A DNA stretch of 31,701 nucleotides from Azoarcus sp. (GTDB taxonomy: Bacteria > Pseudomonadota > Gammaproteobacteria > Burkholderiales > Rhodocyclaceae): the NCBI GenBank assembly GCA_023230755.1, contig JALNWS010000023.1:1-31701 (forward strand). Reading direction: 5' to 3'. How positions within the stretch are numbered: position 1 is the stretch's first letter; every line of letters starts with the position of its first letter. Position numbers and translations under genes: made by a program. The notes below the pieces were generated by a model that searched no databases, was not told where the DNA came from, and worked only from the letters and a program-made list of their open reading frames with translations. Positions 1 to 7,211 of this stretch are shown piece by piece.

Positions 1-973
1 CCACCGCATAGGCTGCAAACCTGTCGTTCCAGGCCGACTCCGCGGCGGCGCCAGCGGGACGGGCGTCCCAGGCTGCGTAGACATCAGCAGGCACTTCGAA
101 CGGGGCGTGGTGCCAACCGATCAATGTGCGCGCGGCTTCGATTTCGGCAGCACCCAGCGGGGCGCCGTGAACGTCGTGACTACCCTGCTTGTTGGGTGAG
201 CCGGCACCGATCACGGTCTTGCAGCAGATCAGGGTCGGCTGCGCCGTGTTCGACTGGGCTGCCTTGATCGCGGCGTTGATCTCGATGGGATCGTGGCCCT
301 GCACATCCCGAATCACCTGCCAGCCGTAGGCTTCGAAGCGCTTCGGGGTGTCGTCGGTGAACCAGCCGTCCACATGACCGTCGATGGAGATGTTGTTGTC
401 GTCGTAGAAAGCGATCAGCTTGCCCAGGCCCCAGGTGCCGGCCAGCGAACAGGCTTCGTGGCTGATGCCTTCCATCAGACAGCCATCGCCGAGGAAGGCG
501 TAGGTGTGGTGATCGACGATGTCGTGACCGGGGCGGTTGAACTCGGCCGCGAGGACCTTCTCTGCCAGCGCCATGCCCACGGCGTTGGTGATGCCCTGGC
601 CCAGCGGGCCGGTCGTGGTCTCAACGCCCGGGGTGTAGCCGTACTCCGGGTGGCCCGGTGTCTTGCTGTGAAGCTGGCGGAAACGCTTGAGTTCCTCGAT
701 CGGCAGGTCGTAGCCGGTGAGGTGGAGCAGGGCGTAGATCAGCATCGAACCGTGGCCGTTGCTGAGCACGAAGCGGTCACGGTCTGCCCACTGCGGATTG
801 GCCGGGTTGTGCTTGAGGTGATGGCGCCAGAGGACTTCAGCGATTTCAGCCATACCCATCGGAGCACCCGGATGGCCGGAGTTGGCCTTCTGCACTGCAT
901 CCATTGCCAGCGCGCGAATCGCGCCTGTGATGGGGTTGAAAACCGGGGGCTTGACGTTTCTGGACAGCGACAT
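1..973 (-). CDS. tkt: Transketolase, N-terminal 324 residues (cut by window edge)
   Basis: Transketolase is a cytosolic thiamine-diphosphate enzyme that moves two-carbon ketol units between sugar phosphates in the pentose phosphate and Calvin pathways. The visible part opens with MSLSRNVKPPVFN and has the family GHPGAPMGMAE block near residue 35. The cofactor motif GDGCLMEG is followed by the YDDNNISIDGH stretch. The start ATG (read at 973 on the minus strand) is preceded by GAGGAAA, a good ribosome binding site. The gene runs off the left edge, so the pyrimidine-binding and C-terminal domains are not visible. Phosphoribulokinase lies 161 bp upstream on the same strand, suggesting a role in carbon fixation or ribulose phosphate supply. 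The identity is secure; whether this is the only transketolase of the genome cannot be seen. Confidence 0.96.
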   Translation of the reverse strand, partial: MSLSRNVKPPVFNPITGAIRALAMDAVQKANSGHPGAPMGMAEIAEVLWRHHLKHNPANPQWADRDRFVLSNGHGSMLIYALLHLTGYDLPIEELKRFRQLHSKTPGHPEYGYTPGVETTTGPLGQGITNAVGMALAEKVLAAEFNRPGHDIVDHHTYAFLGDGCLMEGISHEACSLAGTWGLGKLIAFYDDNNISIDGHVDGWFTDDTPKRFEAYGWQVIRDVQGHDPIEINAAIKAAQSNTAQPTLICCKTVIGAGSPNKQGSHDVHGAPLGAAEIEAARTLIGWHHAPFEVPADVYAAWDARPAGAAAESAWNDRFAAYAV

Positions 974-1014
974 GGTTTCCTCAAAGCCGGGAGGGGCGGC
1001 TGGAAAAAACGCGA

Positions 1015-1020
1015 ATTATC
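1015..1020 (-). promoter_or_regulatory. Possible -10 box for tkt
   Basis: The minus strand reads GATAAT here, five of six matches to the sigma70 -10 consensus, about 40 bases before the tkt start. I see no convincing -35 box at the usual distance. The 161-bp gap between prkB and tkt would allow tkt its own promoter, but this site alone is weak evidence. Confidence 0.3.
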
Positions 1021-1134
1021 GCCGAAAAGGGGGTGGGTTTGGTAGTGGCGAGCCCTTTTGCAACAGTGGCCCGCCTGCTCGTACCGAGTACATCTGCATG
1101 AATTGTTGATCCGCAACGCGCCTCGGCGAAGGGC

Positions 1135-2010
1135 TCAGACCCACTGCCGGCGCCGCTCCATGAGTTTCCAGATGAGCGGGGTCAGAATCAGTTGCATGGC
1201 GAGGTCGAGCTTGCCACCAGGGATCACGATGGTGTTGGCCCGGCTCATGAAGGCATCGTGGATCATCCGCAGCAGGTAGGGAAAGTCCACGCCGCGCGGG
1301 TCCTTGAAGCGGATGACCACCATCGATTCGTCCTGGGTGGGCACGTCTCGGGCAATGAACGGGTTGGAGGTGTCTACTACCGGCACGCGCTGGAAGTTGA
1401 TGTGGCTGCGTGAAAACTGCGGCACGATGTAGTGCACGTAATCGTGCATGCGCCGCAGGATGGTGTCCTGTACCGCCTCCGGGGAGTAGCCTCGCACCCG
1501 CGTGTCGCGGTGGATTTTCTGGATCCATTCGAGGTTGATCGTGGGCACGACGCCGATCAGCAGATCGACGTGACGGGAAACGTCTACCGGTTCGGAAACC
1601 ACTGCGCCGTGCAGGCCTTCATAGAACAGGCAGTCGGTGCCGACGGGGAGATCTTCCCAGTCGGTGAAGCTGCCCATGGGGAGGTTCCAGCGCATCGACT
1701 GGGCTTCGTTGTGGATGTAGTAGCGGCGGCGGCCGGTGGCGGATTCGCCGTAGGCCCGGAACAGGTTCTCGAGGTCTTCCAGCAGATTGGCCTCGGGGCC
1801 GAAGTGACTGATACCGCGCTCTCCTGCCCGCTCTGCCTCTTGAATCAGGGCTTTCATCTCTGCACGCGTGTAGCGATGAAAGCTGTCGCCCTCGACAATG
1901 GCTGCATTGACGTTTTCGCGATGAAAGATCGCTTCGAAAGTGTGTTTGACCGTCGTCGTGCCTGCGCCCGAGGAGCCGGTCACCGCAATGATGGGATGTT
2001 TGAGGGACAT
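1135..2010 (-). CDS. prkB: Phosphoribulokinase
   Basis: Phosphoribulokinase phosphorylates ribulose 5-phosphate with ATP to give ribulose 1,5-bisphosphate, the RuBisCO substrate. The 291-residue product has the length of the proteobacterial class I octameric enzyme. A P-loop GSSGAGTTT lies at about residues 12-20, followed by the substrate-region motif EGDSFHRY near residue 40 and the conserved FYEGLHG segment. The gene lies 53 bp downstream of a small unknown gene and upstream of tkt, all on the minus strand. No cbbL, cbbM or cbbR is visible, so operation of a full Calvin cycle is inference. Some non-autotrophic betaproteobacteria also keep a prkB, so the physiological role is open even though the family call is firm. 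Confidence 0.95.
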   Translation of the reverse strand: MSLKHPIIAVTGSSGAGTTTVKHTFEAIFHRENVNAAIVEGDSFHRYTRAEMKALIQEAERAGERGISHFGPEANLLEDLENLFRAYGESATGRRRYYIHNEAQSMRWNLPMGSFTDWEDLPVGTDCLFYEGLHGAVVSEPVDVSRHVDLLIGVVPTINLEWIQKIHRDTRVRGYSPEAVQDTILRRMHDYVHYIVPQFSRSHINFQRVPVVDTSNPFIARDVPTQDESMVVIRFKDPRGVDFPYLLRMIHDAFMSRANTIVIPGGKLDLAMQLILTPLIWKLMERRRQWV

Positions 2011-2062
2011 GATCTGATCCGGAAGCGATGGACGGAAGAAAGGCGGGCGCTCGGTGGCCGGT

Positions 2063-2314
2063 TCAGGTGTCAGCGTACAAGCGGGAACATGCTACGACCA
2101 GAACATGGACCTCGGCCGCGCTAAGTTCGGGATAGCGATCCCTGACGACGCGATAGGCGAGGTGGTCGAGGGTGCTGTTTGCCCAACGACTTTCTCGCGC
2201 AAAAAACGGTGCGATCAGTACGCTGGCTTCGTCGAATATCTCCCGAACGCGGTGATATCGGCGCTGCTCATCGGCTTCTTCAGGCACGGACACGGCGGCG
2301 GTGGATGAGTTCAT
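2063..2314 (-). CDS. Small conserved-looking hypothetical protein upstream of prkB
   Basis: I do not recognise this 83-residue protein. It has no signal peptide or membrane segment. It is rich in charged and aromatic residues and looks helical, with a conserved-looking core of RVREIFDEASVLIAPFF and a C-terminal block beginning HLAYRVVRDRYPELS. There are no metal-binding cysteine pairs. I chose the ATG at 2314 because AGAAG lies a few bases upstream; an ATG at 2329 would add MQKNV but has no ribosome binding site. It ends 53 bp before prkB on the same strand, so the two are probably co-transcribed and a link to phosphoribulokinase is possible. Its codon use resembles the neighbours, which supports a real gene. 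Confidence 0.7.
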   Translation of the reverse strand: MNSSTAAVSVPEEADEQRRYHRVREIFDEASVLIAPFFARESRWANSTLDHLAYRVVRDRYPELSAAEVHVLVVACSRLYADT

Positions 2315-2343
2315 GACGTTCTTCTGCATGGCTGTTTGACCAA

Positions 2344-2379
2344 ATAATACCGCGACATGGTGCAATGCAGTATGTCGCG
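2344..2379 (-). promoter_or_regulatory. Candidate promoter and operator for the small gene and prkB
   Basis: On the minus strand, TATTAT (2349 to 2344) resembles a -10 box. Directly upstream is a perfect 8-bp inverted repeat, CGCGACAT at 2351-2358 and ATGTCGCG at 2372-2379, with a 13-base spacer. Its arms cover the -10/-35 region, a typical repressor position. The same repeat could instead be a weak terminator for the upstream IMPase gene, since TATTATTT follows the stem. The sequence does not decide between the two. Confidence 0.4.
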
Positions 2380-2396
2380 ACGATCCCTTTTTGGAT

Positions 2397-3206
2397 TCAG
2401 GAGTGCGACTGCAGCCACGCCCGCCATTCGTCGAAGAGGGCGGGCGTGGCTGCAGCAATCACGCCGCGTTTGACCGCGGGGCCTGCCGTCAGCGTGCCAC
2501 CGTCGAGCGCCATTGCCTGTCCGCCCGACTCCGCGAGAATCAGCTGGCCGGCGGCATAGTCCCACAGCATCTGCCCGCCGTGCAGATACACATCGAGTCG
2601 TCCGGCCGCCACGAAACACCATTCCAGCGCGCTGGAGCCGAAATTCCGCTGGGAATAGTACGGCGGGCGCACCGCCAGTTCGTCTGCAAGATGATGGCTG
2701 ATGCGCTTGAAGTCGACGCCCGCGACGGCTTCGTTGAGGTGCCGTGAGTCCCTCCGCAAGGGCAGTTCGGTGCCGTTCAGAAAAGCGCCGGCCCCTTTTG
2801 CCGCATAGAAGCTTTCGTCCGTGATCGGGTTGTAGACCACGCCAAAGCGGGGTTCGTAGTCGACGAGGTAGGCGATGGAGACCGCAAAGAAGGGAATGCC
2901 GTTGGCGAAGTTGGTCGTGCCGTCGATCGGGTCGATGCACCACATGCCACGGCGGCCCTGGCTCCACAGGCGACCCTGCTCCTCCGCGCTCATTTCCTCG
3001 CCGAGTACCGGTCCGGGCACCAATTTGGGCAAGGCTTCGCTGAAGCGGTGTTGTGATGCGAGGTCTGCCTCGGTGAAGAAACTGCCGTCGGCCTTGCTGT
3101 TGCGTGAGGACTTCAGGTAACCGGGCAGGATCTCGTCACGCGCGATCTCCCGGACCAGGGATTCGAGGGCTCGGGCTTGGGCCAGGCGTTGTGCTGCAGT
3201 GGGCAT
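2397..3206 (-). CDS. Inositol monophosphatase family protein
   Basis: This protein belongs to the Mg2+-dependent, Li+-sensitive phosphatase superfamily (inositol monophosphatase, CysQ, histidinol-phosphatase HisN). Residues are numbered from the ATG at 3206, giving 269 residues. It carries GEE at about 69-71, the metal and phosphate motif DPIDGTTNF at about 92-100, and the C-terminal WDYAAG motif near 215, so all catalytic motifs are intact. I prefer this ATG because GGAG lies eight bases upstream; an in-frame GTG at 3215 lacks spacing for a ribosome binding site. The sequence alone does not tell whether the substrate is inositol phosphate, histidinol phosphate or PAP. It is divergent from rsmE. 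The last codons form a perfect 17-bp inverted repeat. Confidence 0.88.
   Translation of the reverse strand: MPTAAQRLAQARALESLVREIARDEILPGYLKSSRNSKADGSFFTEADLASQHRFSEALPKLVPGPVLGEEMSAEEQGRLWSQGRRGMWCIDPIDGTTNFANGIPFFAVSIAYLVDYEPRFGVVYNPITDESFYAAKGAGAFLNGTELPLRRDSRHLNEAVAGVDFKRISHHLADELAVRPPYYSQRNFGSSALEWCFVAAGRLDVYLHGGQMLWDYAAGQLILAESGGQAMALDGGTLTAGPAVKRGVIAAATPALFDEWRAWLQSHS
2409..2455. repeat. Perfect 17-bp inverted repeat inside the 3' end of the IMPase gene
   Basis: The arms at 2409-2425 and 2439-2455 are exact reverse complements, separated by 13 bases. Inside the loop, TTCG and CGAA (2427-2430, 2432-2435) could pair as well. The structure lies wholly in coding sequence, ending 12 bases before the stop codon. 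No T-run follows on either strand, so it is not a classic intrinsic terminator. It could protect the mRNA 3' end or pause ribosomes. Confidence 0.9.
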
Positions 3207-3323
3207 CTCAGGCACTCCGTCGGGGGGTGTGGGCTACGAAAGCCGCGGCGCCGCCAGCACCTGGCACGCGCTGCGTGCAGTGAAGATGTTGGTGGTGAGG
3301 TGCCGCGGGGGAAGGTGCATGCC

Positions 3324-3329
3324 TATAAT
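3324..3329 (+). promoter_or_regulatory. Perfect -10 box placed for a leaderless rsmE transcript
   Basis: TATAAT ends six bases before the rsmE ATG at 3336. Transcription normally starts about seven bases after the -10 box, which would put the first transcribed base at or next to the A of ATG. No Shine-Dalgarno sequence precedes this ATG, in keeping with a leaderless message. I do not see a good -35 box. Confidence 0.5.
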
Positions 3330-3335
3330 CTTACG

Positions 3336-4058
3336 ATGATTTCACGCTTTCATTTTGATGGTGTCCTCCCGCCCGATGGTGAGGTCCCCCTGCCGGATGC
3401 CGTTTCTCACCATGCCTTGCGGGTATTGCGCCTGGGTGATGGCGAGCCCTTGGTGTTGTTCGACGGTTCCGGTGTCGAGGTCGAGGCTCGTCTTGTCGTG
3501 CGGGGAAAGCAGGGTTTTGCCTTGCTCGGTGAGCGGAACGAGCGCAGCCGGGAGTCGCCGCTGGCGCTGATTCTGGTTCAGGCGCTGGCCAGCGGGGACA
3601 AGATGGACTGGATCGTGCAGAAAGCGGTCGAGCTGGGCGTAGCCCGCGTGATTCCGCTCCAGGCGGAACGCTCGGTGTTGCGACTGTCCGGTGAGCGGGC
3701 GCAAAAGCGCCAGTCACATTGGCAACAGGTGGCGATTTCGGCCTGTGAGCAGTGCGGCCGCAATGTCGTTCCCGAGGTGGAGCCGATACAGCCGCTGACG
3801 GCCTACCTGGGGGCGAGTGCAGGTGCGCACAAACTCGTGCTCGCGCCCGGCGGCGAGCGGCCGCTGGCTGAATTGCCACGTCCCGAGGCGGCGCTGCATC
3901 TGATGATCGGGCCGGAGGGCGGGTGGACTGATGCGGAACTGGAAACGTGCCGTGGAGCGGGTGCCATTGCACTTGGCCTCGGACCGCGGATACTACGCAC
4001 AGAAACTGCGGGGCTGGCTGCCATTGCTGCCATGCAGGCACGCTGGGGTGATTTGTGA
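3336..4058 (+). CDS. rsmE: 16S rRNA (uracil-1498-N3)-methyltransferase
   Basis: RsmE is a SPOUT-fold methyltransferase that uses S-adenosylmethionine to methylate N3 of U1498 in the small-subunit decoding region. The 240-residue product starts MISRFHFDG and has the usual N-terminal PUA-like domain (HHALRVLRLGDGEPLVLFDG). The SPOUT domain carries the knot motifs LMIGPEGGWTDAE and LGPRILRTETAGLAAI near the C-terminus. The length matches the family. The ATG at 3336 was chosen by family N-terminus; it has no ribosome binding site and follows a TATAAT directly. An in-frame GTG at 3315 would add seven residues. The gene is divergent from the IMPase gene and 54 bp ahead of the PPK2 gene. Confidence 0.93.
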   Translation: MISRFHFDGVLPPDGEVPLPDAVSHHALRVLRLGDGEPLVLFDGSGVEVEARLVVRGKQGFALLGERNERSRESPLALILVQALASGDKMDWIVQKAVELGVARVIPLQAERSVLRLSGERAQKRQSHWQQVAISACEQCGRNVVPEVEPIQPLTAYLGASAGAHKLVLAPGGERPLAELPRPEAALHLMIGPEGGWTDAELETCRGAGAIALGLGPRILRTETAGLAAIAAMQARWGDL

Positions 4059-4112
4059 AGCCCGAATCCCGCGTGTCCCCCACGCGCTGATGCGATCAAG
4101 AGAGGATGCCTG

Positions 4113-5600
4113 ATGTTTGAATCCGCTGAATTGGGTCACAGCACCGACAAAGCGACCTATGACGAGGCTGTGCCGGATCTTCGTGCTGCCCTGCTCGATG
4201 CGCAGTTCGAGTTGCTCGATCTGAAACAGTTCGCAGTGGTGGTGCTGATCAATGGCATTGACGGTGCGGGCAAGGGGGAGACGGTCAATCTCCTCAATGA
4301 ATGGATGGATCCGCGCCATATCGAGGCCTTTGCGTTTGATGCACCGACCGAAGAAGCATCGGTCAGACCCTTCATGTGGCAGTTCTGGCGTGCCTTGCCG
4401 CCGAAGGGCAAGATCGGCGTGCTGTTCAACAACTGGTACACCGACCCGATTCGCGAACGGGTGGAGCGCAGCAGCAAGAAGGCCGACTTTGACAAGCAGA
4501 TCGACGAAATCCGCCGCTTCGAGGAGATGCTCGACCACGAAGGTGTGCTGTTGATCAAGCTTTGGTTCCATCTGTCGAAAGACGGTCAGAAGAAGCGACT
4601 GAAGGAACTGGAAAAGGACCCGAAAACGCGTTGGCGAGTCACCGATCGGGATTGGCATTACTTTGAACGCTACGATCGCTACCGCGATGTCGCCGGGCGC
4701 GCGATTCGTCTGACAAGCACCGGTGATTGCCCCTGGACCATTGTTGATGGCAGCGACTCGCGTTTTCGCGCGTTGTTTGTCGGCCGTGTGCTGCTCGACG
4801 GTCTGCGCAAGCGCCTCGACACCGCACAGCGGCACTGGATGCCGCGCAAGACTGCGGCGCCCCTGCCGCCAGCGATCGATTCGCTCAATCTGCTCAACAG
4901 CCTGGAACTCAAGCAGGATATGGGCAAAAAGGAATACGAGGATCTGCTGGAGCGTTACCAGGGGCGTCTGGCGTTACTGACCCGTGATCCCGCTTTTCGC
5001 AAACACGGACTCGTGCTGGTCTTCGAAGGGGGCGATGCTGCGGGCAAGGGGGGCGCGATCCGGCGCATCACGGCCGCGCTCGACGTGCGTCAATACCGGA
5101 TCATCCCGATTGCCGCACCGACCGAGGAAGAGCGTGCTCAGCCCTATCTGTGGCGCTTCTGGCGTCAGTTGCCCGGGCGGGGCAAGATCGTGTTCTTCGA
5201 TCGCTCCTGGTATGGGCGAGTGCTGGTCGAACGCGTCGAAGGGCTCTGCTCAGAGGCCGACTGGATGCGAGCGTACGGTGAGATCAACGATTTCGAGGAT
5301 CAGCTGGTGCAGGCGGGTACGGTCGTGGTGAAGTTCTGGCTCGCGATCAGCAAGGATGAACAGCTTGTGCGCTTCAAGGCGCGTGAATCCGAGCCACACA
5401 AGCGTTTCAAGATCACCGATGAGGACTGGCGCAATCGTGAGCGCTGGGACGATTATGCTCGCGCAGTGTGCGACATGGCAGACCGTACCAGCACTGAAAT
5501 CGCCCCATGGACGATGGTCGAAGCCGACAACAAGCTGTTTGCGCGCATCAAGATCCTGCGCACGGTGTGCGAAGCGCTTGAGCACGCAATGGCAAAATGA
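4113..5600 (+). CDS. pap: Polyphosphate:AMP phosphotransferase (two-domain PPK2 family)
   Basis: Two-domain PPK2 proteins transfer phosphate from polyphosphate to AMP to form ADP, linking polyphosphate stores to nucleotide energy. The 495-residue protein holds two tandem P-loop kinase domains. Domain 1 has Walker A GIDGAGKGE near residues 48-56, but NNWYTD (about 106-111) stands where the active family has DRSWYGR. Domain 2 has GGDAAGKGG near 305-313 and an intact DRSWYGR near 363. So domain 2 is likely catalytic and domain 1 degenerate, as known for class II PPK2. AGAGAGGA precedes the ATG. The gene follows rsmE with a 54-bp gap and may share its transcript. ADP as acceptor (class I/III activity) is less likely given the duplicated architecture. 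Confidence 0.9.
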   Translation: MFESAELGHSTDKATYDEAVPDLRAALLDAQFELLDLKQFAVVVLINGIDGAGKGETVNLLNEWMDPRHIEAFAFDAPTEEASVRPFMWQFWRALPPKGKIGVLFNNWYTDPIRERVERSSKKADFDKQIDEIRRFEEMLDHEGVLLIKLWFHLSKDGQKKRLKELEKDPKTRWRVTDRDWHYFERYDRYRDVAGRAIRLTSTGDCPWTIVDGSDSRFRALFVGRVLLDGLRKRLDTAQRHWMPRKTAAPLPPAIDSLNLLNSLELKQDMGKKEYEDLLERYQGRLALLTRDPAFRKHGLVLVFEGGDAAGKGGAIRRITAALDVRQYRIIPIAAPTEEERAQPYLWRFWRQLPGRGKIVFFDRSWYGRVLVERVEGLCSEADWMRAYGEINDFEDQLVQAGTVVVKFWLAISKDEQLVRFKARESEPHKRFKITDEDWRNRERWDDYARAVCDMADRTSTEIAPWTMVEADNKLFARIKILRTVCEALEHAMAK

Positions 5601-5776
5601 GTGTCCGCTGGAGCCAGCGTTGCCAGGCGGCCATGAAGAGGTCTGTTACAAAACAGGATTTCATGCTTTTTGCAATGCAGCATAAAACTGCTGTTGTGTC
5701 CGTTAGAATTGAAACATGACAACAACGTGAGGCGGCGCGCGCCAGCGGCCGTCTGCCTAAACCAAGCGGTGAATTC

Positions 5777-7156
5777 TTGAGTGATGATTCTTCCCCCGAA
5801 ACCACGGGCAATGCCGGTGCAGACAAGCCGGCAGTGACGGGGTTCGATTCGACGGCCCAGTTTGTGGCTTGGGTGCGCGGTGCCGCCCCCTATATCCACG
5901 CCTTTCGTGGCAAGACTTTTGTGGTTGGCTTTGGTGGCGAGGTGGCAGGTGGCGAGCTTGCGCAAAAGCTCGCCTATGACTGCAACCTGCTTGCCGCGCT
6001 GGGTATCCGCCTGGTGCTGGTGCACGGCGCGAGACCGCAGATCGATGCGGAGATCGAGCGCAGGGGGCTCGAGTCCAGGTTTCACAAGGGGCTCAGGGTC
6101 ACTGATCTGGCGGCGCTTGAGTGTGTCAAGGCCGCCATGGCAGTGACCCGCTTTGAAGTCGAGGCCCTGCTTTCGCAGGGCTTGCCCAATACGCCAATGG
6201 CTGGCAGCTACATGCGCGTGACCGGGGGCAACTTCATTACGGCGCGGCCGGTCGGGGTTGTCGACGGCGTGGATTATCAGTTCACCGGCGCCGTGCGGAA
6301 GATCATTGCCGACGAGATCAACGCCGATCTGGACCAGCAGAATGTTGTCCTGATCACACCCTTGGGCGTGTCTCCTGCCGGCGAGATCTTCAATCTGTGC
6401 ATGGAAGAGGTGGCGGAGGCGGTCGCGATCGCGGTGAAGGCAGAGAAGCTGATCTACCTGTGCGATGCGCCGGGGCTGCTTGATGGCGACGGCGAACTGA
6501 TCGAGTCCGTCACGGCCGACGAGGCGCAGCGTCATTTCGACGCCGGCGAGGGGCTGACCGAGGATCTGCATCTGTACCTGCCATGCGCAATCCGCGCGGT
6601 GCGCAAGGGCGTCGCGCGCAGTCACCTGATCGATCGCGATGAGGATGGCGGTCTGCTGCTCGAATTCTTTACCCGCGCAGGTGTGGGTACTGTGGTGTCG
6701 CGCGACGCGCTCTTCCGGTTGCGCGAGGCGAGTATCGATGATGTCGCCGCCCTGGTGTCGCTGATTTCTCCGATGGAAGCCGATGGCACGCTGGTAAGGC
6801 GGGGCCGGGAGTTGCTCGAGCAGGAGGTCGAACGTTTCTCTGTGGTCGACCATGACGGCGTACTGGTCGGGTGTGCGGCGCTGTACCCGTTTACCGAAGA
6901 CAATGCGGCCGAGCTGGCCTGTCTCGCCGTTGTGCCCGAGTACCGCCGCGCGGGGCTCGGTGATCAATTGTTGAGACGTATCGAGCGCCGGGCGCGGATG
7001 CAGCGCCTGGAACGGCTCTTCGTGCTCACCACCCGAACCGCACACTGGTTCCGCGAACGCGGTTTCAGCGAGATTGGTCCGGAGGCACTACCCCAGCGCA
7101 AACGTGATCTGTATAACCTTCAGCGCCGCTCCAAGGTGTTCGTAAAGGCGCTATGA
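5777..7156 (+). CDS. argA: Amino-acid N-acetyltransferase (N-acetylglutamate synthase)
   Basis: ArgA makes N-acetylglutamate from glutamate and acetyl-CoA, the first step of arginine synthesis. The N-terminal amino-acid-kinase-like domain contains YIHAFRGKTFVVGFGGE and LVLVHGARPQID. The C-terminal GNAT domain (about residues 310-450) has ELACLAVVPEYRRAGLGDQLL, the acetyl-CoA binding loop. This is the classical bifunctional-looking ArgA layout, in which the kinase-like domain usually mediates arginine inhibition. The start is uncertain. TTG at 5777 gives 459 residues and is preceded by a GCGGTGA-like site. GTG at 5834 would still keep the whole kinase-like domain. The 176-bp region upstream holds no other convincing gene. 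Confidence 0.94.
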   Translation: MSDDSSPETTGNAGADKPAVTGFDSTAQFVAWVRGAAPYIHAFRGKTFVVGFGGEVAGGELAQKLAYDCNLLAALGIRLVLVHGARPQIDAEIERRGLESRFHKGLRVTDLAALECVKAAMAVTRFEVEALLSQGLPNTPMAGSYMRVTGGNFITARPVGVVDGVDYQFTGAVRKIIADEINADLDQQNVVLITPLGVSPAGEIFNLCMEEVAEAVAIAVKAEKLIYLCDAPGLLDGDGELIESVTADEAQRHFDAGEGLTEDLHLYLPCAIRAVRKGVARSHLIDRDEDGGLLLEFFTRAGVGTVVSRDALFRLREASIDDVAALVSLISPMEADGTLVRRGRELLEQEVERFSVVDHDGVLVGCAALYPFTEDNAAELACLAVVPEYRRAGLGDQLLRRIERRARMQRLERLFVLTTRTAHWFRERGFSEIGPEALPQRKRDLYNLQRRSKVFVKAL

Positions 7157-7211
7157 ACCGCACTGCCGCCATGCTCTCGCGTACTGCGTTGCCTCCGGGA
7201 TCTGGCAGCAA

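Noticed and set aside
293..1045. Long plus-strand open frame opposite transketolase
   Set aside because: It is the antisense shadow of the tkt coding region in GC-rich DNA; the minus-strand translation carries all transketolase motifs.
5633..5719. 28-codon open frame in the pap-argA gap, with AGGCGG before its ATG
   Set aside because: It has only two Arg codons, so it is not an obvious arginine leader peptide; no terminator/antiterminator follows, and its length is within chance expectation.
5453..7045. 530-codon minus-strand open frame across argA
   Set aside because: It overlaps the argA coding region entirely on the other strand, has no recognisable domain, and such long shadows are common at this GC content.
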